A stretch of 64,000 nt of DNA from Polyangiaceae bacterium (GCA_029266615.1 JAQSWN010000001.1:59468-123467), one strand, 5' to 3'; shown: positions 36,491 through 45,170, numbered from the stretch's first letter. Notes: generated from the letters alone by a model not told the origin. Program-made: numbers and translations.

Positions 36491-37365
36491 TGCGCGTAGC
36501 CTTGTTTCACAACACCTCTGCCGGCAGTGAGGACCATACCGACGAGGAGCTTACCGACCTGATCCAAAGTGTCGGCGGCAAAGTCATCCACGTGGTCGGT
36601 CGGCTCGCTGACTTGACGGCCGCTCTCCAGGAGCAGCCTTGCGATTTCGTCGTCATCGCCGGCGGGGACGGAACCGTCGGCCGAACGGCGTGTGAGCTCT
36701 CCGGTTGGCAAATTCCACTCGCCATCCTTCCCCTCGGCACCGCCAACAACACCGCGCGTTCGCTCGACCTGCCTCTACGCATGAAGAAGCTGGCGAGGGG
36801 CTGGTCCAAGGCTACGAAGGTGCCGTTCGATCTGGGGCTGCTCGACGACGGCGCTCAGCGAACGCGGTTCGCCGAGTGCGCGGGCTGGGGAGCGTTCGCG
36901 CAGACCATCGTGGCGGCCAAGCGCCGAGACAGCGACGGAGCCGGCACCGTCAAGCAAACGCTGCGGCGTGATCGCAAGTTGTTTCGGAACTTGGTGCGAA
37001 AGCTGGAAACGCGCCCTTACAAGATCGAGGTGGATGGGCGGGACTGCTCGGGCGACTACGTGCTCGTGGAAGTGATGAACCTTTCACTGCTCGGTCCTCA
37101 GCTACCACTCTCTCCGTCGAGTGACCCCGGGGATGGTCAAATCGAGTTGGTCCTGGTCGGCGACGCGGAGCGCGCGGCGCTGGAGCGCGTGGCCAAGAGC
37201 GGGGTGGCCGACGGGGGCGGGTATCGCGTGGAGCGTGGGCGACATGTCCGCGTGGAAGCCGACGACGCGCTGCTGCACCGTGACGGGCACGTCGTGCGCT
37301 ATCCTCGAGGCACGCGCGGGTTCGATTTTCAGATCGAACCCGCGGCGGTGCACTACCTGCGCTAG
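36490..37365 (+). CDS. YegS/diacylglycerol kinase-family lipid kinase-like protein
   Basis: A 291-residue protein with the diacylglycerol-kinase catalytic fold: MRVALFHNTSAGSEDH at the N-terminus, then FVVIAGGDGTVGRTACEL (the GGDGT nucleotide-binding loop), then LAILPLGTANNTARSLDLP. The second half has the beta-sandwich domain of LCB5/YegS proteins (NLSLLGPQLPLSPSSDPGDGQIELVLV). Members phosphorylate diacylglycerol, sphingosine or phosphatidylglycerol; this sequence does not tell which. It lacks a Shine-Dalgarno site. Confidence 0.85.
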   Translation: MRVALFHNTSAGSEDHTDEELTDLIQSVGGKVIHVVGRLADLTAALQEQPCDFVVIAGGDGTVGRTACELSGWQIPLAILPLGTANNTARSLDLPLRMKKLARGWSKATKVPFDLGLLDDGAQRTRFAECAGWGAFAQTIVAAKRRDSDGAGTVKQTLRRDRKLFRNLVRKLETRPYKIEVDGRDCSGDYVLVEVMNLSLLGPQLPLSPSSDPGDGQIELVLVGDAERAALERVAKSGVADGGGYRVERGRHVRVEADDALLHRDGHVVRYPRGTRGFDFQIEPAAVHYLR

Positions 37366-37367
37366 TA

Positions 37368-37496
37368 CTAGCGGCCCAAAAGCTTCAGCACGATGAAGAT
37401 GAGGATCGCGCCGCCAATGCCACCTCCGAACAGCAGGTACATGAACGACCAGCCAGCAGCGAGGACGGGCGGAGCAGCAGCGGCGAGCATCAGCAT
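37368..37496 (-). CDS. Small hydrophobic membrane protein, 42 residues
   Basis: The frame from ATG 37496 gives MLMLAAAAPPVLAAGWSFMY, then a glycine-rich helix (FGGGIGGAILIFIVLKLLGR) to a stop at 37368. AAGGAG lies eight bases upstream of the ATG, an unusually good ribosome site for this region. A near-perfect -24/-12 element lies at 37540-37555, giving a leader of about 33 bases. Both signals support this short gene although I do not recognise a family. Probable inner-membrane peptide of unknown role. Confidence 0.65.
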   Translation of the reverse strand: MLMLAAAAPPVLAAGWSFMYLLFGGGIGGAILIFIVLKLLGR

Positions 37497-37539
37497 GACG
37501 AATTCTCCTTGCGGCAGTAATTGCCGACGGTAGCGGTGG

Positions 37540-37555
37540 TGCAAGTAGCCTGCCA
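37540..37555 (-). promoter_or_regulatory. sigma-54-like -24/-12 promoter of the 42-residue membrane protein
   Basis: TGGCAGGCTACTTGCA matches TGGCACG-N4-TTGCA with one mismatch. Start of transcription would be near 37529, about 33 bases before the ATG and just upstream of AAGGAG. One of the strongest matches in the window. Confidence 0.6.
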
Positions 37556-37585
37556 GCCGAGTAAGTACCGCCCCTTGGCCACGCT

Positions 37586-38248
37586 GTGAGCGCCGGGCTA
37601 GCTCCGCATTGGCACACACGCCTGCTCCTTGCGTTGCTGCTGTGCGTTCCGCTGGCGGCTTTGGCCGCAGCTCCGGGCCCAGCCCCTCTCGCCTCGTCGC
37701 GCACGCTCGCCGGCTACTTGCCGAGCGTGCTCGTGAGCGTCGCGCTCGCCGGCTACGTCTCTCGCTTCGGACTACGGAGCAGTATCCTGGTCTCGCTCAT
37801 CGGCCGTCCGTGGAGCTCGAAGCGCCGCGCATGGCAAGACCTCGGCCTCGGCGCCGCGCTCGCTGGGCTCGTCCTCGTCTTGGATGCGAGCCTTTCGCGA
37901 GCGTTGGCCGCGCCGGAGAGCCTGGCTGGCCACTCGCTCTTGCCGGTGACACTGGTGGAGCGCGCCGCCTGGTGCCTGTTCGCGCTGTGCGCTGGCGTCG
38001 GAGAAGAGCTGGTGTACCGAGGCTACCTGCAGAGGCAAATCACAAGCTCGTGCGGCAGCCGCGCACTCGGTATCTTACTGCAAGCGCTGCTGTTCGGCAT
38101 CGCGCACGGAGAGCACGGCGGCGCCGCCGTCGCGCGCTTCGCACTTTACGGCGCGCTCTTCGGCGCCCTCGCGTGGGGACGCGGCAGCCTCCTGCCAGGA
38201 ATGCTGGCGCACGTTGCACTCGACGTATACGCCGGCCTCGCCGCGTGA
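37586..38248 (+). CDS. CPBP-family (CAAX/Abi) intramembrane metalloprotease
   Basis: A 220-residue polytopic membrane protein. The family motifs are all present: EE-x3-R in CAGVGEELVYRGYLQRQI, the H of LLFGIAHGEHGG and the H of LLPGMLAHVALDVYAGLAA, which together make the glutamate/histidine active site inside the membrane. CPBP proteases process prenylated or signal-containing proteins, or protect against self-made peptides; the target here is unknown. The start is GTG at 37586. The gene is divergent from the small 42-residue membrane protein. Confidence 0.82.
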   Translation: MSAGLAPHWHTRLLLALLLCVPLAALAAAPGPAPLASSRTLAGYLPSVLVSVALAGYVSRFGLRSSILVSLIGRPWSSKRRAWQDLGLGAALAGLVLVLDASLSRALAAPESLAGHSLLPVTLVERAAWCLFALCAGVGEELVYRGYLQRQITSSCGSRALGILLQALLFGIAHGEHGGAAVARFALYGALFGALAWGRGSLLPGMLAHVALDVYAGLAA

Positions 38249-38303
38249 TGGCCCCCGTGAGGCCTTTTGACTCGAGGCAATTCTGACGCGGGCTATCGAG
38301 TGT

Positions 38304-38319
38304 TGGCGCGCGGTATGCA
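38304..38319 (+). promoter_or_regulatory. sigma-54-like -24/-12 element before the Gfo/Idh gene
   Basis: TGGCGCGCGGTATGCA matches the TGGCACG-N4-TTGC consensus at 9 of 11 positions, 14 bases before ATG 38332. The mRNA would begin about two bases before the start codon. Confidence 0.45.
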
Positions 38320-38331
38320 GAGTGCGAGGCG

Positions 38332-39426
38332 ATGGAAGCCAAGACCAAAGTTCGGTACGCGGTCGTGGGCATAGGCAATATTGCCCAAGTCGCGGTCCTG
38401 CCCGCCTTCGCCCACGCGAAGGACAACTCCGAGCTGGTGGCGATTGTCTCTTCGGACCCGGAGAAGCGAGGCGAGCTCAGTGAGCGGTACCGGCTGAGCC
38501 TCGCCGGTGGTTACGAAGACCTGGAGGCGATCCTCGAGCGAGGAGACATTCAGGCCGTCTACATCGCGACGCCCAACACGCTTCACAAGAACCTCGCGCT
38601 TCGCGCGGCCGCGCGCGGCGTCCACGTGCTCTGCGAAAAGCCCATGGCGACCAGCGTGGCAGACTGCGAAGAGATCACGGAAGCGTGCGACAAGGCCAAC
38701 GTCAAGCTGATGTGCGCGTACCGCCTGCACTTCGAGGAAGCCAACTTGAGCGCGATGGAGATCGTACAATCCGGTCAAATCGGTGAGGCACGCGTTTTCG
38801 ATTCGGTGTTCAGCCACGTCGTCCGCCCCGGCGATATTCGTACCCGCCCCGAGCTCGGGGGCGGTGCCTGCTTCGACCTTGGGATTTACTGCATCAACGC
38901 GGCCCGCAACCTGTTCCGCGCGGAGCCGACGCTGGTCTACGCCACCGCGCAAATGCGCAATGGCGTCGACGACACGACCTCGGCGGTCTTGCAGTTTCCG
39001 GGCGGCCGAATTGCCCAGTTTACGGTCAGCAACAGCGTGGCCGGCGTCTCCAGTTACCGCGTCGCCGGCACGGAGGGGGACCTGCGAGTCGAGCCGGCCT
39101 ACGAATACGCGGACAAGCTCGAGCACCACTTGACCGTGGATGGCAAGACCACGAACCGCACCTTCGGTAAGCGCGACCAATTCGCGCCCGAGCTGGAATA
39201 TTTCTCGAGCTGCATCCTGGAGAATCGCGCCCCCGAACCGGACGGGGAAGAGGCCATCGACGACGTCCGGGTCATCGAGGCAATTTTGGAGTCAGCCGGC
39301 AGTGGTAAGCCGATTCCGCTCACGCCGCGCCAGCGCCGTCGGCGGCCGAGCGCGCGCCTGGAGTCCAAGAAGCCCGCGGTTGGCAAGCAAGAGACCGTCA
39401 ACGCCCCTTCGCCCAGCCTGAAGTAA
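38332..39426 (+). CDS. Gfo/Idh/MocA-family oxidoreductase
   Basis: A 364-residue NAD(P)-dependent sugar oxidoreductase. The Rossmann motif VVGIGNIAQVAVLPAFAHA is followed by AVYIATPNTLHKNLALRAAARGVHVLCEKPMA with the EKP lysine of the active site, and GGGACFDLGIYCINAARNLF in the C-terminal alpha/beta domain. It resembles glucose-fructose oxidoreductase-like proteins but has no Tat signal, so it is cytosolic. The last 35 residues are a Lys/Arg/Pro-rich tail. It is followed after 21 bases by the SOUL gene, which has its own -24/-12-like element. Confidence 0.9.
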   Translation: MEAKTKVRYAVVGIGNIAQVAVLPAFAHAKDNSELVAIVSSDPEKRGELSERYRLSLAGGYEDLEAILERGDIQAVYIATPNTLHKNLALRAAARGVHVLCEKPMATSVADCEEITEACDKANVKLMCAYRLHFEEANLSAMEIVQSGQIGEARVFDSVFSHVVRPGDIRTRPELGGGACFDLGIYCINAARNLFRAEPTLVYATAQMRNGVDDTTSAVLQFPGGRIAQFTVSNSVAGVSSYRVAGTEGDLRVEPAYEYADKLEHHLTVDGKTTNRTFGKRDQFAPELEYFSSCILENRAPEPDGEEAIDDVRVIEAILESAGSGKPIPLTPRQRRRRPSARLESKKPAVGKQETVNAPSPSLK

Positions 39427-39431
39427 CGCGT

Positions 39432-39447
39432 CGGCACGCGCCATGCA
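39432..39447 (+). promoter_or_regulatory. sigma-54-like -24/-12 element before the SOUL gene
   Basis: CGGCACGCGCCATGCA matches the consensus at 9 of 11 positions. It abuts GTG 39448, so that start would lie before the transcription start; GTG 39460, in the same frame, lies 14 bases downstream. Confidence 0.35.
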
Positions 39448-40284
39448 GTGAAACCGAGGGTGAACCGCATCGAAAGCGCCGTGTCGGTTTCTTCGACCTC
39501 GACCCCGCGTCGCGTCAGGGCGTCGCGCGTGACCGCGAGGCCCGTCGCTCGAACGGGCAGCGTGGTAGCGCCTCTGGCGTCCGCGCTGGCGGGGGCAATT
39601 CTGCTTGGACGTGGTGGCCGCTCGAAGCCCGCAGGCCTCGCGCTCGTGGGAGCGTCAGTGGGCGCGCTGCTTGCACGATGGCAACTTGGGCGAGCATTTT
39701 ACACTCAACCTACGTACACCAAGGAGACGCAGCTCGGCCGGCTCGAGCTTCGTCGCTACGCGCCGCAGATTCGCGCGACGACTTGGATCGACGCCAGTAC
39801 TTGGTCAGAAACTTTGAGCGACGGATTCCAACGCCTGGCCGACTACATTTTTGGCGGCAACGAATATGAAGAGCGGCTCACGATGACCACGCCTGTGCTC
39901 CTCAGCATGCCCGCGAGCGGCCCTCAGCGACGCAGCGACGAAGGCTTTCACGCGGTCGGCGTCGCGACGGTGCCGCAGTTGAACGGGCCTGCGCGCCGAC
40001 AGATGGCGTTCGTGATGCCGCGAGAGCGCACGCTGGACGAGCTGCCGTACCCGAAGGACCGCCGCGTCGTGCTCGCAGGTGTGCGCGCGCAACGGGTGGC
40101 GGCGCTGTCGTTCCGCGGCTCGTATGGCGGTGACTTGCCGGCGCACAAGCGCAACGAGCTTCTGTTTTTGGTGAAATGTGCGGGGCTGAAGCCCCGTTCG
40201 GAGGTTTGGTTCGCCGCCTACGACGGGCCATCCACCCTCCCCGTTTTGAGGCACAACGAAGTGCTCGTGGAAGTGGAGGAATGA
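39448..40284 (+). CDS. SOUL heme-binding family protein
   Basis: Up to 278 residues. An N-terminal arm and a hydrophobic stretch (VAPLASALAGAILLG ... LALVGASVGALLA) form one or two membrane segments, followed by the SOUL domain: YTKETQLGRLELRRYAPQIRA, RLADYIFGGNEYEERLTMTTPVLL and KRNELLFLVKCAGL. SOUL proteins bind heme in animals; bacterial members are largely uncharacterised. The start is uncertain: GTG 39448, or GTG 39460 if the promoter-like element at 39432-39447 is real. It overlaps the FAD-Rieske gene by 4 bp, so a redox link is likely. Confidence 0.85.
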   Translation: MKPRVNRIESAVSVSSTSTPRRVRASRVTARPVARTGSVVAPLASALAGAILLGRGGRSKPAGLALVGASVGALLARWQLGRAFYTQPTYTKETQLGRLELRRYAPQIRATTWIDASTWSETLSDGFQRLADYIFGGNEYEERLTMTTPVLLSMPASGPQRRSDEGFHAVGVATVPQLNGPARRQMAFVMPRERTLDELPYPKDRRVVLAGVRAQRVAALSFRGSYGGDLPAHKRNELLFLVKCAGLKPRSEVWFAAYDGPSTLPVLRHNEVLVEVEE

Positions 40285-41780
40285 GCATGAAGTCTTCTCG
40301 TCCGCTATGGACTCCCTCTTCGCGTCGCTTCCCTGGTTTGGAAGCGGACCTGCACGCGGACGTCGCGGTCGTAGGCGGCGGCATCACTGGCGTGACCACC
40401 GCCCTCCTCCTTGCCAGCGCCGGAAAGCGCGTCGCGCTCTTGGAGACGCGTCACCTGGGTGCGGGCGTCACCGGCTCCACGACCGCGCATCTGACCGAAG
40501 CCCTCGACACGCGCTACCACGAGCTCGAGTCCAGTTTCGGCGCGGAGGGGGCGCGACTTGCTCGCGCTTCGAGCCGTGCCGCAATCGAAAAAATCTCCGA
40601 GCTGGCGACCGGAATCGACTGCGGTTTCGAGCGCGTCACCGGTTACCTGTACGCCGATAGCGACAGTCAGCTCAGCCAGCTGGACGCCGAGGTGCTGGCC
40701 GCCGAACGCGCGGGCGCGCAGGTGCGCCGCATCAACGAAATACCGCTGCCCCTGCCCGTGCGCGGAGCCGTGGAGTTCGAGAGCCAAGCGCAATTTCGCC
40801 CCTTAGACTACCTGGCTGGGCTTGCCGAGCGCCTGGCGGCGACGAAAGCCCAGGTTTACGAAGGCGTCACGGTGCTGGACGTGGAGACCAAAGGGCAGCT
40901 GCGCTTGCAGACCAGCACCGGGCGCAGCGTCACTGCGGACGCGGTCGTTCTCGCCACCCACGCGCCTTTTCAGGGTCTCCAGCAACAGCTGGAGCTGGCC
41001 CAATACCGCTCCTACGCGGTGGCCGGCCGAGTCGCCGCGCCGTTCCGCGGCTTGTACTGGGATCTCGCCGACCCCTATCACTACATCCGGACGGTCACCA
41101 TCGACGGTCAGCACCACCTCATCGTGGGTGGAGGCGACCACCGCACCGGCACCATCCCGGAGGGCGGACCCGCGGCCCCTTACTGGGAGCTGGACGCGCT
41201 AGCGGCCAAGCTCGGCGTCCCCGCCAGCGAGCGCTGGTCCGCTCAGGTCGCAGAGTCTGCCGACGGCCTCCCGTTCATCGGCAGGCTAGATTCCAAGGTG
41301 GAGCTTTACGTGGCCCAGGGCTTCGCCGGTAACGGGATGACGTTCGGCACCCTCTCCGCCATGATCATCTGCGACGCGCTGCTCGGCCGGGACAACCCTT
41401 ACGCCGAGCTGTACCGGCCCAGTCGGGTGAAGCCGCTCGCATCGGCCGCCGCCGTCGTGACGGAGAACGCGGAGACCGCCGCGCACCTGGTCGCCGGCCA
41501 CGTGAAGCCGGTCTCTGACGAGCCGCTCGAGCAGCTGCCCATCGGCGAAGGCCGCATCGTGAAGTCTGACGGTAAGAAGCTCGCCGTGTACCGAGACCAA
41601 GACGGCGCTCTGCACGCGGTCTCGGCAATTTGCACCCACCAAGGTTGCCAAGTCGCGTTCAACCCCATGGAGTGCAGCTGGGATTGTCCCTGCCATGGGT
41701 CGCGCTTCGACATTGACGGCGGGGTTTTGGACGGTCCCGCCAAGAGGCCGCTCGAGAAGCACGACGTCAGTCAGCGATGA
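40281..41780 (+). CDS. FAD-dependent oxidoreductase with C-terminal Rieske domain
   Basis: About 499 residues. A DAO-type flavin domain begins VAVVGGGITGVTTALLLASAGKRVALLE and continues through AQVAESADGLPFIGRLDSK and VAQGFAGNGMTFGTLSAMI. The last 80 residues form a Rieske [2Fe-2S] domain with ligands in CTHQGCQVAF and CPCHGSRFDIDGG (CxH and CxxH). Electrons would pass between flavin and cluster in one chain. ATG 40281 overlaps the SOUL stop; ATG 40287 is equally good because GGAGGA then sits six bases upstream. The substrate is unknown. The C-terminus ends shortly after the Rieske fold. Confidence 0.88.
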   Translation: MSMKSSRPLWTPSSRRFPGLEADLHADVAVVGGGITGVTTALLLASAGKRVALLETRHLGAGVTGSTTAHLTEALDTRYHELESSFGAEGARLARASSRAAIEKISELATGIDCGFERVTGYLYADSDSQLSQLDAEVLAAERAGAQVRRINEIPLPLPVRGAVEFESQAQFRPLDYLAGLAERLAATKAQVYEGVTVLDVETKGQLRLQTSTGRSVTADAVVLATHAPFQGLQQQLELAQYRSYAVAGRVAAPFRGLYWDLADPYHYIRTVTIDGQHHLIVGGGDHRTGTIPEGGPAAPYWELDALAAKLGVPASERWSAQVAESADGLPFIGRLDSKVELYVAQGFAGNGMTFGTLSAMIICDALLGRDNPYAELYRPSRVKPLASAAAVVTENAETAAHLVAGHVKPVSDEPLEQLPIGEGRIVKSDGKKLAVYRDQDGALHAVSAICTHQGCQVAFNPMECSWDCPCHGSRFDIDGGVLDGPAKRPLEKHDVSQR

Positions 41781-41934
41781 CGAGCCGCGACGCCACGAGG
41801 CGCGGAGGCGCAGCTGCGACAAATTCGCCGGGCGCGTTATTGCGAATTCGGGCGCGCGTTCATAGCTGAGGCCTTGTCTAACTTTGGAATGGTCCCTGCA
41901 CGCCGGCGCCCGCCGCTTGGCAAGGAGGAGACCC

Positions 41935-43404
41935 ATGCATCGACTGACGCGTGCCGTATCGCTGACACTGCTTTGTGCACTGGCTTGCGGGACCGACAAC
42001 GAGGACCAACCCGGGAACACGATGGCGACTCTGCCTCAGGGCCCAGTCGACACCGGACCTTCGGATCCGCCGCCCAACGCGCCGCTGCCCCCCGCGATGT
42101 GCGGAGACATGAATGGCGGCGGAGACCAGCACGTGGACTTTCCGACGCTCATGGCGACGAAGATCGCGGAGAAGGACACGGCGATGACGCGCCAGCTCGC
42201 GCTGCTAGAGCAACGCTACGACCTGAGCGATCGCGCTGGTGCGCTACGAATGACCCGCGGCAAACCCGTGCAGCAAGGCGTGCGCGTGCGCTTGCCGGAC
42301 GGCTTGACCTGGCAAGACTTGGCGGCCCTGACGCCGGAGCAAGTACGCGAACGCGGCTTATTTCCTAGTGGCTTCCGCGCCTTGCCGCATCCCAAACAGC
42401 CCGAAGGCGGCATGCTGTTTCCACCATCCACGATCGACGAAGTGCTCCGCCAAACCGGCCGCGACTTGCAGCGCTTCGATCTCGATTTCGACCTTCCCGA
42501 GCATCTGATCCCGGAGTTTCCGCCTGCGATTTTCCTCACCACGCGTCCCGATCTCGGGGACGTTTCTCAAGGCAAGCTCGTCACGACCGACAACTTCTTC
42601 GAGCTCTTCAAGTGCATCTTGAATCCGAAGCAGCTCGACGGCTTGCGCCTCTTGCTGACGCCGTTCGCGCAGCAGCAGTTCAACTTCACGGACGACCGGC
42701 GGTCGGAGCGTCCCAGCCAGGGCGTGGCGTGCTTGGACTGCCACATCAACGGGCATACCAACGGCGCCACACATTTGGTCGGGGATATTCGCGACCAAGC
42801 CCATCGCAATCGCATCGACACCACATCTCTTCGCGGTCTGAACGTCCAGCACGTGTTTGGCTCGCAACGCGCATTGATGAGCGTGGAAGATTTCACCGAG
42901 TTCGAACAACGCGCGGCCTATTTCGACGGCGACCCGGTGCTGGCCACCAAGAAAGGGTTGAACCCGCTGGAACGCGGCTCGCAAGTCCAAAACATGGCCG
43001 AATTTCAGAAGATTTTGGACTTCCCGCCCGCACCCAAGCTAGGCGTGGACGGCCGGCTGGATCCTCAGAAAGCCAACGCGCGCGAGCTCCGGGGCCAGGA
43101 GCTGTTCTTTGGCAAAGCGCGCTGCGGCGAGTGCCACTCGGGCGCGCACTACACGGACGGCACACTGCACGATCTTCAGCTCGAACGCTTCTTCGAGCCA
43201 GCCACGATCAACGGCATCGTGTCGGACGCGGAGGGACCGATGAAAACCTTCACCCTACGCGGCTTGAAGGAGTCTCCGCCGTACCTGCATGACGGACGTC
43301 TCCTGACGATCGACGACACGATCGAGTTCTTCAATCTCGTCCTAGAAACTCGACTGACGGACGCCGAGAAGCGCGATCTCCGCGCATTCCTCTACACCCT
43401 CTGA
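41935..43404 (+). CDS. Di-heme cytochrome c peroxidase-like lipoprotein
   Basis: A 489-residue secreted protein. The signal peptide MHRLTRAVSLTLLCALACGT ends in a lipobox-like ALAC. AAGGAGGAG precedes the ATG. Two heme-attachment motifs are seen: CLDCH in QGVACLDCHINGHTNGATH and CGECH in KARCGECHSGAHYTDG; the latter is followed by MKTFTLRGLKESPPYLHDGRLLTIDDTIEFF, the usual end of cytochrome c peroxidase/MauG family proteins. The spacing between the hemes is shorter than in standard CcpA enzymes, so the reaction is uncertain. The dehydrogenase-like gene follows in the same direction after 87 bases, behind its own promoter-like element. Confidence 0.82.
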   Translation: MHRLTRAVSLTLLCALACGTDNEDQPGNTMATLPQGPVDTGPSDPPPNAPLPPAMCGDMNGGGDQHVDFPTLMATKIAEKDTAMTRQLALLEQRYDLSDRAGALRMTRGKPVQQGVRVRLPDGLTWQDLAALTPEQVRERGLFPSGFRALPHPKQPEGGMLFPPSTIDEVLRQTGRDLQRFDLDFDLPEHLIPEFPPAIFLTTRPDLGDVSQGKLVTTDNFFELFKCILNPKQLDGLRLLLTPFAQQQFNFTDDRRSERPSQGVACLDCHINGHTNGATHLVGDIRDQAHRNRIDTTSLRGLNVQHVFGSQRALMSVEDFTEFEQRAAYFDGDPVLATKKGLNPLERGSQVQNMAEFQKILDFPPAPKLGVDGRLDPQKANARELRGQELFFGKARCGECHSGAHYTDGTLHDLQLERFFEPATINGIVSDAEGPMKTFTLRGLKESPPYLHDGRLLTIDDTIEFFNLVLETRLTDAEKRDLRAFLYTL

Positions 43405-43430
43405 AGCAAGACGCCGCCGCGTCACCTGCC

Positions 43431-43446
43431 TGGCCCAAACCCTGCA
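43431..43446 (+). promoter_or_regulatory. sigma-54-like -24/-12 element before the dehydrogenase lipoprotein
   Basis: TGGCCCAAACCCTGCA keeps GG-N10-GC spacing with TGGC and TGCA (8 of 11 positions). Transcription would start near 43457, leaving a 35-base leader containing AAGGAAG before ATG 43492. Confidence 0.35.
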
Positions 43447-43491
43447 GGGTGGCGCGGCGCCCTCTGAGGGCATCAGAAGGAAGTGACAGGA

Positions 43492-44922
43492 ATGAACGCA
43501 TCGAAGACCAAGCGCTGGATGAATGTCCGTTACACGCTACTTGCCGCGGCGGCGGTTGCCTCACTCGCCGGAGGCTGCTCGGACGACGAAGACGAGGACG
43601 ACGGCCTCGGCAATGGAGCGCGCTCGGGGAGCTCCGGCTCGGGGCAAGCCGGAGAGAGCGAGTCGCAAGCGGGCCAAGGCGGAACCAGCAATGGCGGGAC
43701 CAGCAACGGCGGTGCGGCCGGCTCGCTCGGCCTCGGCGGCACGGGTGAGGAGCCCGCAGAAGGAGGCGCGGCCGGCGCGGAAGTCGCGGGCGGGGCCGCT
43801 GGCGCAGGCGGAGCTGACGACGGCGTGGACCGCGACGCCTTCCGCCCCGAAGAGCTGCCCTTCGACGAAGCGGCATTCGAGGCGCTCAGCCTCCCCGAAG
43901 GCTTTTCGATCAACGTTTATCGCACCGGCCTCGGGCAAGCACGCATGCTCGGCGTCCACGGTGAGCACGTGTACGTGACCCAACCGATGCAGGGCAACGT
44001 CGTGCGCCTGATCGACGCGGACGAAGACGGCGTCGCGGAGTCGCAGGCCATCGTCGCGTCCAATCTGCCGATGGTGCACGGCATCGCCTTCAGCGGCGAC
44101 CAAGTGTTCCTCGCGAACGTCCACGAGGTGCACCGCGGCACCGTCGAAGCGAACGGAAGTTTCACGGGGCTCACCCCGATTATCGAGGACTTGCCGGACG
44201 GCGGCCAGCACCCGCTCCGCACCCTCGGTGTCGGCCCGGACTCTGCGCTCTACATCTCCGTGGGGAGCAGCTGCGACGCCTGCCAGGAATCCAACCCCGA
44301 GCACGCCACGATCTTGCGAAGCACGCTGGCGGGGCAACCCGCGGGCGCTCGCACCATCTTCGCCAAGGGTTTACGCAATACCCTCGGCTTCGCTTGGCAC
44401 CCGACGACGGAGGCGCTTTGGGGCATGGACCAAGGCTCCGATTGGCGCGGAGACGACCTGCCGCCGGAAGAGCTCAACGCAATCCAAAGCGGCAAGGACT
44501 ACGGCTGGCCCTACTGTTACGCCAATCGCCAGGTCGACCCGGTCATTCAAGATCCGCCAGGGGAAACGAAGGAAGAGTACTGCGCGCGCACGACGCCGCC
44601 GGTGCTTCTCAATCAAGCCCACCAATCGCCGATCGGCTTCGCATTTTACACCGGGGACACGTTCCCCGAGCGGTACCAGGAGGGCGCTTTCATCGCCCTC
44701 CGCGGCTCGTGGAACCGCAAGCCGGCGACCGGCTATCGGGTCGCGTTCGTGCCCTACGTGGAGGGTGAGCCCCAAGCCGTCGAGGATTTCGTGAGCGGCT
44801 TCTTGAACGAAGAGGGCACGGCGACGTTCGGGCGTCCGGCGGGCATGGCCGTCGCGCCCGACGGCGCCCTGTTGTTTACGGACGATACGAACGGCATCGT
44901 GTACCGCGTTCAAGCGGAGTAA
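43492..44922 (+). CDS. Sorbosone dehydrogenase/PQQ sugar dehydrogenase-like lipoprotein
   Basis: A 476-residue lipoprotein: basic start MNASKTKRWMNVRYTLL, hydrophobic helix and lipobox LAGGC, then about 85 residues of Asp/Glu and a Gly/Ser/Asn linker (GGTSNGGTSNGG) that holds the domain away from the membrane. The beta-propeller from about residue 118 to the end has PEGFSINVYRTGL, GEHVYVTQPMQGNVVRLIDADEDG, YISVGSSCDAC, LGFAWHPTTEALWGMDQGSDWRGDDLPPEELN and GWPYCYANRQ, as in L-sorbosone dehydrogenases. PQQ synthesis genes are absent here. It may deliver electrons to the cytochrome encoded upstream. Confidence 0.85.
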   Translation: MNASKTKRWMNVRYTLLAAAAVASLAGGCSDDEDEDDGLGNGARSGSSGSGQAGESESQAGQGGTSNGGTSNGGAAGSLGLGGTGEEPAEGGAAGAEVAGGAAGAGGADDGVDRDAFRPEELPFDEAAFEALSLPEGFSINVYRTGLGQARMLGVHGEHVYVTQPMQGNVVRLIDADEDGVAESQAIVASNLPMVHGIAFSGDQVFLANVHEVHRGTVEANGSFTGLTPIIEDLPDGGQHPLRTLGVGPDSALYISVGSSCDACQESNPEHATILRSTLAGQPAGARTIFAKGLRNTLGFAWHPTTEALWGMDQGSDWRGDDLPPEELNAIQSGKDYGWPYCYANRQVDPVIQDPPGETKEEYCARTTPPVLLNQAHQSPIGFAFYTGDTFPERYQEGAFIALRGSWNRKPATGYRVAFVPYVEGEPQAVEDFVSGFLNEEGTATFGRPAGMAVAPDGALLFTDDTNGIVYRVQAE

Positions 44923-44931
44923 CTGCCACTA

Positions 44932-44983
44932 GGGAGGCCGGTGCCGTCCGCGGGAGTACACCGCGAGGGCCGGCCGGCCTCCC
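44932..44983 (+). terminator. Hairpin after the dehydrogenase lipoprotein gene
   Basis: GGGAGGCCGG (44932-44941) pairs perfectly with CCGGCCTCCC (44974-44983), and a shorter CGCGG/CCGCG pair lies inside the loop. It starts 10 bases after the stop codon. No T-run follows, so it may act with Rho or simply as a 3' stabilising structure. Confidence 0.55.
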
Positions 44984-45170
44984 CAGGGGTTCCGTGTAGT
45001 GTATCCCCCTACACGTTCCGCCGCTGGTGGATTTGTCTAGCGACCCGAGTGACTGAGCGCCACGCTATTCAGCGGCCGTCTGCGGGGGCCGAGGTACGAT
45101 GCGCGCTCATGCATGCGCTCGCCACGGCCCAGACGCCAACAGCCGCTCCTAGAATGTGGCTGCACGGATA

